A stretch of 13,705 nt of DNA from Pseudomonadota bacterium (lineage in GTDB: Bacteria > Pseudomonadota > Alphaproteobacteria > Caulobacterales > Caulobacteraceae). The DNA lies in NCBI GenBank assembly GCA_023436945.1, contig JAEZHG010000334.1, forward strand, positions 1 to 13,705, given 5' to 3'. The translations under genes were made by a program, and so were the position numbers. Numbering within the stretch: the stretch's first letter is position 1; every line of letters starts with the position of its first letter. The notes beneath the pieces are model-generated. The model saw only the letters and a program-made list of their open reading frames with translations, did not search any database and was not told the DNA's origin. Shown here one piece after another: positions 7,056 through 13,705 of the stretch.

Positions 7056-8060
7056 ATGCGTGTCGCGTCTGATGTCCTTGGCCTGATTGGCAATACACCC
7101 TTGGTGCGGCTTAAGGCTGCGTCGGAGGCGACGGGGTGTGACATCTATGGCAAGGCCGAGTTTCTGAATGCGGGGCAGTCGATCAAGGATCGGGCTGCCC
7201 TCAGCATCATCCTGAAAGCGCGGGCCAGCGGGGCGTTGAAGCCCGGCGGGACGATCGTGGAAGGCACGGCGGGCAATACCGGTATTGGCTTGGCCATGGT
7301 CGGGGCGGCGCTGGGCCATCCGGTTGTGATCGTGATGCCGCGTACCCAGACCGAGGAAAAGAAGCGGGCTGTGCGTCTGCACGGTGCCAAGCTGATCGAG
7401 GTCGATCCGGCACCGTTCAGCAGCCCGAACCACTTCGTGCACTATTCGCGCCGACTGGCAGAAGAACTGAACGAAACCGAACCGCACGGCGCATTCTATG
7501 CGGACCAGTTCGACAACCTGTCGAACCGTCTGGCGCACTATGAAGGCACCGGCCCCGAAATCTGGGAACAGACGGGCGGCAAGGTGGACGGCTTTATCTG
7601 CGCGGTCGGCTCTGGCGGCACACTGGTCGGCACCACGACCTATCTGAAAGAGAAGAACCCGAACCTGAAAGTCGGCTTGTCGGACGTGCCGGGCGCGGCG
7701 CTGTATTCCTATTTCAAGGAAGGCGTGCTGAAGGGCGAGGGCAGCTCCATCACCGAGGGTATCGGCGTGAACCGCATCACCGGCAACCTGACGGGGCTGG
7801 ATGCGGTGGACTATGCCTATCGCATCGAGGACGCCGAGTTCCTGCCCATCCTGTTCGATCTGGTGCGGGACGAGGGCATGTGCCTTGGCGCATCCAGCGG
7901 TGTGAACATTGCGGGCGCGATCCGCATGGCCAAGGAAATGGGCCCCGGCCACACCATCGTGACCGTGCTGTGCGACCCCGGCCAACGCTATGCCAGCAAG
8001 CTATATGACCCGGCCTTCTTGCGTTCGCGCGGCCTGCCGACCGCAGAGTGGATGAGCTGA
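7056..8060 (+). CDS. cysK: Cysteine synthase family PLP enzyme
   Basis: Predicted O-acetylserine sulfhydrylase, making cysteine from O-acetylserine and sulfide in the cytoplasm; the fold-type II PLP family also includes cystathionine beta-synthase. The 334 residues show IGNTPLVRLK (11-20), AGQSIKDRAA (39-48) with PLP-binding Lys44, EGTAGNTGIGLA (69-80) for substrate and PLP contact, AVGSGGTLVGTTT for the PLP phosphate, and GASSGVN near the C-terminus. The asparagine loop reads TAGNTG where classical CysK has TSGNTG. The pattern, with QTEEKKRAVRLHGAKL and QFDNLSNRLAHYEGTGPEIW, fits an alphaproteobacterial 'cysteine synthase A' subgroup, so the exact sulfur or amino-acid substrate is less certain than the family. 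GCGGAA upstream is only a modest ribosome site. The gene is followed after one base by a LysR regulator. Confidence 0.88.
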   Translation: MRVASDVLGLIGNTPLVRLKAASEATGCDIYGKAEFLNAGQSIKDRAALSIILKARASGALKPGGTIVEGTAGNTGIGLAMVGAALGHPVVIVMPRTQTEEKKRAVRLHGAKLIEVDPAPFSSPNHFVHYSRRLAEELNETEPHGAFYADQFDNLSNRLAHYEGTGPEIWEQTGGKVDGFICAVGSGGTLVGTTTYLKEKNPNLKVGLSDVPGAALYSYFKEGVLKGEGSSITEGIGVNRITGNLTGLDAVDYAYRIEDAEFLPILFDLVRDEGMCLGASSGVNIAGAIRMAKEMGPGHTIVTVLCDPGQRYASKLYDPAFLRSRGLPTAEWMS

Positions 8061-8061
8061 T

Positions 8062-9009
8062 ATGAGCCGCAACGACAATATTCTGGATGGTCGCCTGCCG
8101 CCGCTGAATGCGCTCAAGGCGTTCGAGGCTTCGGCGCGTCGGTTGAACATCACCCGCGCGGCCGAGGAACTGTCGGTCACGCCGGGGGCCATCAGCCAGC
8201 AGATCCGCATTCTGGAACAGCACGCGGGCGCGCCGCTGTTTTACCGCGAGGGGCGCCAGATCGCCCTGACAGAACTGGGCCAAGAGCTTTATCCGCTGCT
8301 GCGTGACGGGTTTGATTATCTGAAACGGGCAGGGGATTTGCTGTATCGCCCTGACCGTCGCTATGCCCTGTCGGTGTCGGTGCCGCCGTCGTTTGCGTCC
8401 AAATGGCTGACCCAGCGGATTGCGCGTTTTGCTGCCGCTAACCCCGAGGTCGAGCTGTGGCTGTCGGCGGATATGCGGCTGGCTGACGTGGCGGGCGGGC
8501 GCGTGGACGTGGCCGTGCGTTATGGCCGTGGGCCGTATGCGGGGGTGCGCTCGGAACGCCTGATCGGGGCTGATGTCATCCCTGTGTGTGCGCCGCAGTT
8601 GCTGGTGGGTGAAAAGGCGCTGAAGAAGCCATCGGACCTGAAGAACCACGTCCTGATCCACCTGCGTCCCGGCGAGTTGGAGGAAAGCCGTCCCGATTGG
8701 GCGATGTGGATGAAGACCCACAAGGTCAAGGATGTGGATGCCTCACAGGGCACCCGCGTGGACCAGACCGCACTGGCCATCGACGCCGCCATCCACGGGC
8801 AGGGTGTGGCACTGGCCCCCTATGCCTTCGTGGCGGACGATCTGGCTGCAGGTCGCCTCGTCGCGCCGTTCGCCGACGGGGCCCTGACGACCGACATGGC
8901 TTACCACGTCCTCACCCGCCGCAGCAGCGTGTCCGAACCGGCGCGGCTGTTCGTGAAGTGGCTGAGAGAAGAGGCGCAGGCGGCCGAGCAGATCGTGGAT
9001 GATTTGTAG
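8062..9009 (+). CDS. LysR-family transcriptional regulator, GcvA/AmpR-like
   Basis: A 315-residue DNA-binding regulator. The N-terminal winged helix-turn-helix spans about 12-72: LPPLNALKAFEASARRLNIT, RAAEELSVTPGAISQQIRIL, and APLFYREGRQIALTELG. This is the pattern of the GcvA/AmpR/TrpI branch of LysR regulators. The rest is a periplasmic-binding-protein-like effector domain, with YALSVSVPPSFASKWLTQRI near its start and GRVDVAVRYGRGPYAG in the middle. The ATG is one base after the cysK stop, so the two genes are almost certainly cotranscribed. This differs from the common divergent LysR arrangement. Control of cysK or of its own operon is plausible, but the effector is not readable from sequence. 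Confidence 0.93.
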   Translation: MSRNDNILDGRLPPLNALKAFEASARRLNITRAAEELSVTPGAISQQIRILEQHAGAPLFYREGRQIALTELGQELYPLLRDGFDYLKRAGDLLYRPDRRYALSVSVPPSFASKWLTQRIARFAAANPEVELWLSADMRLADVAGGRVDVAVRYGRGPYAGVRSERLIGADVIPVCAPQLLVGEKALKKPSDLKNHVLIHLRPGELEESRPDWAMWMKTHKVKDVDASQGTRVDQTALAIDAAIHGQGVALAPYAFVADDLAAGRLVAPFADGALTTDMAYHVLTRRSSVSEPARLFVKWLREEAQAAEQIVDDL

Positions 9010-9027
9010 GGACAGTTATGGCTGTCC
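9010..9027 (+). terminator. Stem-loop directly after the lysR stop
   Basis: GGACAG (9010-9015) and CTGTCC (9022-9027) form a perfect 6-bp stem with a TTATGG loop immediately after the TAG stop. There is no T run after it, so it may be a weak terminator or an mRNA 3'-end stabiliser and not a classical intrinsic terminator. Confidence 0.45.
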
Positions 9028-9105
9028 TCGCCGTAATCCTAAGATCACGTAACTAGTTCATTGTGAGATATTTTGATGATTTGCTAAATTAAATCGAGGG
9101 ACGAC

Positions 9106-9600
9106 GTGAGAGATTTGCCGAAGTCTGATTTTGAGATGAAGAAGTTTGACGAGCTTCTATCGAACCAAAGATACGAGTTGGAGCGATCTAACGTTGTTAA
9201 TGAACGTTGGATTTTGTGGCTGGCGATTGGAAACGGTGTTGCTCTAGTGAGCATTGCTTCCACGCTAATCGACAAAACCACTGAGGCTTTGGCTGCGTTA
9301 TTAATGCCGAGTTGCTGGTTTTTTGCGCTGGGCCTTATAGCTGCGGGTGCTACAGCCCCATTCGCGATGAAAAGGCACCACTTAGCCCGAAATCTGTGGC
9401 GTCAGTGGACGATTAATTACACTAGTGGAGAAGAGCTTCAGTCTATGTCGAAACAGGACGAGGCTATGGAAAATCATCTCTATAAATTTGAAGTTACTTT
9501 AGAAATTGTAGCTGCTGCTTCTTTTGCTTTTGGATTGTTGTATCCTTTAGCAACTCTTTGCATTCGCTATTTATGTACTGGGCGCTTTTTCTTACATTAA
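9106..9600 (+). CDS. Hypothetical membrane protein, AT-rich orphan
   Basis: A 164-residue protein I do not recognise. Residues 1-34 are charged and probably helical (DFEMKKFDELLSNQRYELER). Likely membrane segments are at 35-55 (WILWLAIGNGVALVSIAS), 62-88 (ALAALLMPSCWFFALGLIAA, then GATAPFAM) and 131-157 (EIVAAASFAFGLLYPLATLC). A polar loop at about 89-128 contains NLWRQWTINYTSGEELQSMS. There is no signal peptide or catalytic motif. The GTG start at 9106 is chosen because GAGGG (9096-9100) lies five bases upstream; the next ATG is nine codons later. GC runs from about 50% down to 30% in rows I counted, well below the flanking genes, suggesting an acquired gene. It stands alone: the regulator upstream ends with a stem-loop and trpC is convergent. 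A role in defence or stress is possible but unsupported. Confidence 0.7.
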   Translation: MRDLPKSDFEMKKFDELLSNQRYELERSNVVNERWILWLAIGNGVALVSIASTLIDKTTEALAALLMPSCWFFALGLIAAGATAPFAMKRHHLARNLWRQWTINYTSGEELQSMSKQDEAMENHLYKFEVTLEIVAAASFAFGLLYPLATLCIRYLCTGRFFLH

Positions 9601-9610
9601 TAATGGATGT

Positions 9611-9642
9611 GCGAGTGTCAGATATTTGGTGCCGACACTCGT
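9611..9642. terminator. Inverted repeat between convergent genes
   Basis: CGAGTGTC (9612-9619) and GACACTCG (9634-9641) form a perfect 8-bp stem with a 14-base loop, between the stop of the AT-rich membrane protein gene (9600) and the stop of trpC (9653). A flanking G-T pair could extend it. It lacks a T run on either strand, so function as a bidirectional terminator is inferred from position. Confidence 0.45.
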
Positions 9643-9652
9643 AGTATTGAAC

Positions 9653-10459
9653 TTACTCCAGCAACGCCCTCGTCGCCACCTCTACATCAGCCTGACGCAT
9701 CAGGCTTTCGCCGACGAGGATGGCTTTGGAGTTGGCGGCGGCGACGCGGGCGACATCTTCGGGTGTGAAGATGCCGCTTTCGGCCACTAGGAGCGCGCGG
9801 GGCGGGGCCAAGAGGGCCAGTGTCTCGGTATTGGCCAGATCGACCTCGAACGTCCGCAGCGAGCGGTTGTTGACGCCCACCAGAGCATTGTCACGGTCGC
9901 CCACCAGCTTGCTGGCGCGGGCCATCTCTTGCTCGTCGTGGGTTTCGATCAGGGCGTCCATGCCGAAGCGGTCCGCCTCGGCCAACAGATCGGCGGCGAG
10001 GGCGTCGTCGATCATGTCCATGATGATCAGGATGCAGTCGGCCCCAAGGGCGCGGCTCTCGGCCACCTGCCACGGATCGACAAGAAAGTCCTTGCGCAGG
10101 CAGGGCAGGGCCACGGCGGCGCGGGCGGCAACCAGATACGAGTCATCGCCTTGGAAGCTGGGGCCGTCGGTCAGCACGGACAGGCAGGTGGCCCCGCCGC
10201 GCTCATAGGCCTGTGCCAGTTCCGGCGGGTTGAAATCATCCGGGCGGATCAGGCCCTTGGACGGGCTGGCCTTTTTGATCTCAGCGATAAGGGCGGGGCG
10301 GCCCGTAGTGGCTGCCGTTGCGGCCAGCGCATCGCGGAAACCGCGCGGGGCGGATGCGGCCTTTGCGTTCGCTTCCAGTGCATCGAGCGTGATGGCAGCC
10401 TTGCGGGCGGCGACTTCATCGCGCTTGTAATCGGCGATGCGGTTCAGAATGTCGCTCAT
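9653..10459 (-). CDS. trpC: Indole-3-glycerol phosphate synthase
   Basis: Converts carboxyphenylamino-deoxyribulose phosphate to indole-3-glycerol phosphate, the ring-closing step of tryptophan synthesis. The 268 residues form the usual TIM barrel of a monofunctional TrpC (no PRAI/TrpF fusion). Catalytic signatures: [17 protein letters not shown], with Glu60 and Lys62; [13 protein letters not shown], with the general acid Lys123; IGVNNRSL-type [15 protein letters not shown]; and [11 protein letters not shown] before the phosphate-binding ILVGESLM. The ATG overlaps the trpD stop by four bases (ATGA on the minus strand), which indicates translational coupling. It is the last visible gene of the trpG-trpD-trpC run. 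Confidence 0.97.
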   Translation of the reverse strand: MSDILNRIADYKRDEVAARKAAITLDALEANAKAASAPRGFRDALAATAATTGRPALIAEIKKASPSKGLIRPDDFNPPELAQAYERGGATCLSVLTDGPSFQGDDSYLVAARAAVALPCLRKDFLVDPWQVAESRALGADCILIIMDMIDDALAADLLAEADRFGMDALIETHDEQEMARASKLVGDRDNALVGVNNRSLRTFEVDLANTETLALLAPPRALLVAESGIFTPEDVARVAAANSKAILVGESLMRQADVEVATRALLE

Positions 10460-11487
10460 GCTTCGGACTCTACTGGCGTGTGGGAGGCGAGGACGAGGGC
10501 GTCCAGTGCGGCCAAGGCGCGGCCATCGTCGATGACGGCGGCGGCCTGTGCGATGCCGGATTTCAGATCAGCGGCCACGTCCGACACCACCAGTGCGGCG
10601 GCAGAGTTCAGCAGCACGATATCGCGGTAAGGACCGGTTTCGCCATTCAATAGGGCGCGTAGGGCCGCGGCGTTCACCTCGGCATCGCCGCCTTGGATAT
10701 CGGCCAGAGTGGCGCGGGGCAGGCCCACTTCTTCCGGCGTTATGGTGAAGCGATTGATGGTGCCGTCTTTCCACTCGGCTACCTCGGTCGGGCCTGTGGT
10801 GGTCAGTTCATCAAGGCCGCTGCCGTTGACGGTCCATGCGCGCTTGGCACCCAGACGGCCCAGAACCTCGACCAGAGGCTCAAGCAGGTTCGGGTCATAG
10901 ACGCCCATAACCTGACGGTTGGCCCCCGCCGGATTACACAGCGGACCCAGCAGATTGAAGGCGGTGCGGAAGCCCAGCTCGGCACGCACCGGACCCACGT
11001 GACGCATGGCGCGGTGATAGGTCGGTGCGAACAGGAAGGCGATGCCTGCATCGTTCAGCGCCAGTGCCTGTTGGGCGGGCGTGGCATCGAGGTTCACGCC
11101 CAGCGCGGCCAGAACGTCCGAAGAGCCGGACTTTGAGCTCATGGCGCGGTTGCCGTGCTTGGCGACCTTGAGGCCCGCGCCAGCCAGAACGAAGCTGGCG
11201 GCAGTGGAGATGTTGTAGGTGTGGGCACCGTCCCCGCCTGTGCCGCAGGTATCGACCACATCCTCGAACGGGTGATCGAGTTTAAGGGCTGCGGCGCGCA
11301 TGGCGCGGGCGAAGGCGGTGATTTCGTCGACCGTCTCGCCACGGATGCGAAGGGCGGTGAGGGCGGATGCGACCTGTGCAGGCGTCGGCTCGCCGCGAAG
11401 GCAGGCGGCGAAGAAGTCTTGGGCCTCGTCACCGGTCAGAACCTGACCCGCGACCAGCTTGGACAAAAGCGGTTTGAAACTGTCCAT
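10456..11487 (-). CDS. trpD: Anthranilate phosphoribosyltransferase
   Basis: Attaches phosphoribosyl from PRPP to anthranilate, the second step of tryptophan synthesis. The 343 residues match the family. The PRPP/phosphate loop [15 protein letters not shown] is at 81-95 and [20 protein letters not shown] at 110-129. [19 protein letters not shown] and [12 protein letters not shown] complete the active-site region. The helical N-terminal domain includes [20 protein letters not shown]. The start is four bases after the trpG stop, and TGAGG overlapping that stop is the likely ribosome site; the stop overlaps the trpC start. It is not fused to TrpG, unlike the enterobacterial enzyme. Confidence 0.97.
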   Translation of the reverse strand: MDSFKPLLSKLVAGQVLTGDEAQDFFAACLRGEPTPAQVASALTALRIRGETVDEITAFARAMRAAALKLDHPFEDVVDTCGTGGDGAHTYNISTAASFVLAGAGLKVAKHGNRAMSSKSGSSDVLAALGVNLDATPAQQALALNDAGIAFLFAPTYHRAMRHVGPVRAELGFRTAFNLLGPLCNPAGANRQVMGVYDPNLLEPLVEVLGRLGAKRAWTVNGSGLDELTTTGPTEVAEWKDGTINRFTITPEEVGLPRATLADIQGGDAEVNAAALRALLNGETGPYRDIVLLNSAAALVVSDVAADLKSGIAQAAAVIDDGRALAALDALVLASHTPVESEA

Positions 11488-11491
11488 GGCC

Positions 11492-12082
11492 TCAGACCAT
11501 CGCCGTGCGCTTGATATTGGCGAAGTCGAGGAAGTTGCCGATCAGGTCATGACCGTTTTCCGTGGCGATGGATTCCGGGTGGAACTGGACGCCGTGGATC
11601 GGGCGCGTCTTGTGCGAGAGGCCCATGATCTCGCCGTCCTCGGTCCATGCCGTTACCTCGAGGCAGTCGGGCAGGGTCGCGCGCTTGACCGCCAGCGAGT
11701 GGTAGCGGGTTGCGGTGAACGGGCGCGGCAGGTCCTTGAACACGCCGCCACCTTCGTGATGGATCAGCGAGGTCTTGCCGTGCATCAGCGCCTTGGCGCG
11801 CACGACCTGACCGCCGAAGGCTTGACCGATGGACTGGTGACCAAGGCAGACGCCGAAGATCGGCATGTCTTCAGGCGCTTGGGAGAGGATGGGCAGGCAG
11901 ATGCCGGCCTGATCCGGATCGCAAGGACCCGGCGACAGCAGGATGGCTTCGGGCTTCACCGCGAAGGCTTCTTCGACCGTCAGTTCATCGTTGCGGATGA
12001 CGTGCGTCTGGGCACCCAACTGCGCCAGATAGTGGACGAGGTTGTAGGTGAAGCTGTCGTAGTTATCGACGACGAGGATCAT
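11492..12082 (-). CDS. trpG: Anthranilate synthase glutamine amidotransferase component
   Basis: Class I glutamine amidotransferase that releases ammonia from glutamine for TrpE. I place the start at ATG 12082, giving 196 residues beginning [20 protein letters not shown], the conserved family start; a GTG at 12115 would add eleven unrelated residues. The nucleophile is Cys79 in [16 protein letters not shown], and the triad is completed by His168 and Glu170 in GVQFHPES. The oxyanion-hole region is [13 protein letters not shown]. No good Shine-Dalgarno precedes the ATG. It heads a tight trpG-trpD-trpC run. About 315 bp containing a small opposite-strand gene separate it from trpE, so it may have a promoter of its own. 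The same subunit may also serve 4-aminobenzoate synthesis if no separate PabA exists. Confidence 0.95.
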   Translation of the reverse strand: MILVVDNYDSFTYNLVHYLAQLGAQTHVIRNDELTVEEAFAVKPEAILLSPGPCDPDQAGICLPILSQAPEDMPIFGVCLGHQSIGQAFGGQVVRAKALMHGKTSLIHHEGGGVFKDLPRPFTATRYHSLAVKRATLPDCLEVTAWTEDGEIMGLSHKTRPIHGVQFHPESIATENGHDLIGNFLDFANIKRTAMV

Positions 12083-12212
12083 GGGAAGGCTTTTCGATAC
12101 AGGAGGTCGGCACACGCTGTTCTGTTCAGCTTTAGCCGTGGAATGGGTGGAAGCAAGCGGTCGTTAAACATTCCGCGCGATGGTGCAGCATCGCCATCGG
12201 AAGAAGTCCGCT

Positions 12213-12401
12213 GTGAGAATCATTGAATCCATCCAAGACGCTCGCCGTCTGCTCGAAGAATCGAGCCACGCCGAGACAACCAAATCGCCCATGTTCGTGG
12301 CCGCCGCCTTTGCGGCAGCTATGGGATTGTTGCTGATCGGAACGGTGAATGCCGGTCCCGATCTAAGACCTGACCAGACCGACATCACACGCAATCCTTA
12401 A
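12213..12401 (+). CDS. Small predicted single-span membrane protein between trpE and trpG
   Basis: A 62-residue plus-strand gene lying in the minus-strand trp cluster. From the GTG at 12213 it reads RIIESIQDARRLLEESS, a charged probably amphipathic helix, then one hydrophobic span at about 28-47 (FVAAAFAAAMGLLLIGTVNA) and a short polar tail ending in ITRNP. GGAAGAAG at 12199-12206, six bases upstream, supports the GTG; an ATG at 12180 would add eleven basic residues (MVQHRHRKKSA) but has no visible ribosome site. Codons mostly end in G or C, as in real genes here. Its TAA stop (12399-12401) interlocks with the trpE TAA on the other strand. It is not a family I recognise. A Trp leader peptide is ruled out, as it contains no tryptophan. 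It could still be a chance frame. Confidence 0.5.
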   Translation: MRIIESIQDARRLLEESSHAETTKSPMFVAAAFAAAMGLLLIGTVNAGPDLRPDQTDITRNP

Positions 12402-13705
12402 GCCGCGACGTCGCCTGATGCTGCAGAACCCTTGGCGCTGGTCGTCAGGGGTTGTGCATGCGTGATCGCATTGAATCGCCAGGCTTCCTCGGCAGCTTTC
12501 ATCGGGGCGCGGGCTTTGGCCAGCGTCTCGGCGTATTCGGCTGCGGGGTCGCTGTCAGCGACAACGCCGGCACCGGCCTGAACGAAGATGCGGTTGTCGG
12601 TGAACATGGCCGTGCGTAGCACGATGCTGATGTCTGCCTGACCGCTGGCCGATATATAGCCAACGCCGCCGCCATAGCCGACGCCGCGCTTTTCGGTTTC
12701 CAGTTCGTCGATGATCTCCATCGCACGTACCTTTGGCGCGCCCGAGAGCGTACCGGCGGGAAGGGCGGCCAGAAGGGTATCGACAGCGTCCAGCTTCGGA
12801 TCGGCTTTGCCGTTCACATTGGAGACGATGTGCATGACCTGCGAATAGCGTTCGACGACGAAGCTTTCGGTGACCTCGACCGTACCCGGTGCAGAGACGC
12901 GGCCCACATCGTTGCGGCCCAGATCAAGCAGCATCAGGTGCTCGGCCAGTTCCTTCGGATCGGCCAGCAGTTCGGCCTCTAGAGCCTTGTCCTGTTCCGG
13001 CGTCTCGCCACGCGGGCGGGTACCTGCCAGCGGACGAATGGTCACGCGACCATCCTTCAGACGCACGAGGATTTCTGGGCTGGAGCCAGCCAACTGGAAA
13101 TCGGCGTAGTCGAGATAGAACAGGTACGGCGACGGGTTACCGCGACGAAGCGCGCGGTAGAAGGCGAAGGGGTCTTGGCTCCACGGAGCCGAGAAACGGT
13201 GCGCCAGAACGACCTGGAAGATGTCGCCCGCTGCAATGTAGTCCTTGGCCTTGGCGACCATCTGGGCAAAGCCCTCGCCATCGACGGGCGATTTGAACTC
13301 TGGCGCAGGGATGTATTCGGGGTCTCGCTGGATTGGCGCAGGGCTGCGCAGGCGATCCTCGAACTCGTCGAGGCGGGCAATGGCCGAGCGATAGGCCAGA
13401 TCGGCGTCCTTCGCCGTATCCGGATAGGCCGCGGCGATCAGAATGATTTCGTGCTTCACCGAGTCAAAGATGGCCACCAGCGACGGGCGGGCCAGAACGG
13501 CATCGGGAAGGTTCAGAGGGTCTGGATTGGCTTCACCCAGCGGCTCCAGCAGACGGACCATGTCGTAGCCGAAGACACCGAACAGGCCAGCGGCCATCGG
13601 CGGAAGGTCTTCAGGAAGGTCGAAGCGGCTGTCAGCCATCAGGGCGCGGAGCGATTCCAGCGCGGGCAGGGGTTCTGCCGTAAAGGTATGGGTGGCGATA
13701 TCGCC
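12398..13705 (-). CDS. trpE: Anthranilate synthase component I, 5' end missing
   Basis: Chorismate-binding subunit that, with TrpG, converts chorismate and ammonia to anthranilate, the committed step of tryptophan synthesis. The frame is open to the window edge, giving 435 C-terminal residues (the family is about 500), so the start and the N-terminal tryptophan feedback site (LLES-type motif) lie outside. The chorismate-enzyme core is complete: SPYLFYLDYADFQLAGSSPE, RVTIRPLAGTRPRGETPEQD, LMLLDLGRNDVGRVSAPG, TLSGAPKVRAMEIIDELE and GYGGGVGYISASGQADISIV. The C-terminus carries a low-complexity extension after AEEAWRFNAITHA. The stop at 12398-12400 is convergent with, and shares bases with, the small plus-strand gene's stop. 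trpG lies about 315 bp downstream on the same strand. Confidence 0.96.
   Translation of the reverse strand, partial: GDIATHTFTAEPLPALESLRALMADSRFDLPEDLPPMAAGLFGVFGYDMVRLLEPLGEANPDPLNLPDAVLARPSLVAIFDSVKHEIILIAAAYPDTAKDADLAYRSAIARLDEFEDRLRSPAPIQRDPEYIPAPEFKSPVDGEGFAQMVAKAKDYIAAGDIFQVVLAHRFSAPWSQDPFAFYRALRRGNPSPYLFYLDYADFQLAGSSPEILVRLKDGRVTIRPLAGTRPRGETPEQDKALEAELLADPKELAEHLMLLDLGRNDVGRVSAPGTVEVTESFVVERYSQVMHIVSNVNGKADPKLDAVDTLLAALPAGTLSGAPKVRAMEIIDELETEKRGVGYGGGVGYISASGQADISIVLRTAMFTDNRIFVQAGAGVVADSDPAAEYAETLAKARAPMKAAEEAWRFNAITHAQPLTTSAKGSAASGDVAA

Noticed and set aside
7021..7086. 21-codon frame overlapping the cysK start, possible leader peptide
   Set aside because: No good ribosome site, no Cys-rich run, out of frame with cysK and of a length expected by chance.
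7005..8721. Minus-strand frames opposite cysK and lysR (7005-7985 and 7777-8721)
   Set aside because: Antisense to recognisable genes, His/Gln/Arg-rich composition and no domain pattern.
12083..12212. Tryptophan attenuator or leader peptide upstream of trpG
   Set aside because: No minus-strand short frame with consecutive TGG codons and no terminator/antiterminator pair; the TGG-like triplets seen are on the plus strand.
9929..12226. Plus-strand frames opposite trpC, trpD and trpG (for example 9929-10630 and 11459-12226)
   Set aside because: They mirror conserved trp genes, have the composition of shadow frames and no plausible ribosome sites or motifs.

Overview
The window comes from an alphaproteobacterial chromosome, most likely Caulobacterales (Caulobacter/Brevundimonas/Asticcacaulis type). 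Three things support this: core genes at about 60% GC, a pyruvate dehydrogenase E1 beta subunit with its own N-terminal lipoyl domain (a known alphaproteobacterial trait), and a DUF5076-like gene inside that operon. The order is an inference from protein style, not a database match.

Layout. (1) Bases 1-4950, plus strand: the pyruvate dehydrogenase operon, pdhA (3' end only), pdhB, a small DUF5076-like gene, pdhC and lpd. The genes are tightly spaced or overlapping, and a rho-independent terminator follows lpd. Together they encode the E1, E2 and E3 subunits that convert pyruvate to acetyl-CoA. (2) Bases 4965-5279: a 116-bp palindromic intergenic element, then a short minus-strand DUF3606-like gene with an amber stop ten codons before the apparent family end. 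(3) Bases 5320-6912, minus strand: an AT-rich gene (about one third GC in rows I counted) for a 530-aa reverse transcriptase of the 'unknown group'/Abi-like kind. It is the best candidate here for an accessory, possibly anti-phage, system. (4) Bases 7056-9009, plus strand: a cysteine synthase gene followed after 1 nt by a LysR/GcvA-type regulator. (5) Bases 9106-9600, plus strand: a lower-GC orphan membrane protein. (6) Bases 9653-13705, minus strand: tryptophan genes trpE (5' end missing), trpG, trpD and trpC. A small plus-strand membrane-peptide gene sits between trpE and trpG, and its stop codon interlocks with that of trpE.

Most of the window is conserved metabolism: acetyl-CoA supply, cysteine synthesis and tryptophan synthesis. 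The accessory parts are the reverse transcriptase island and the AT-rich membrane-protein gene, which lie either side of cysK-lysR. No tRNA, rRNA, CRISPR array, transposase or integrase was seen.
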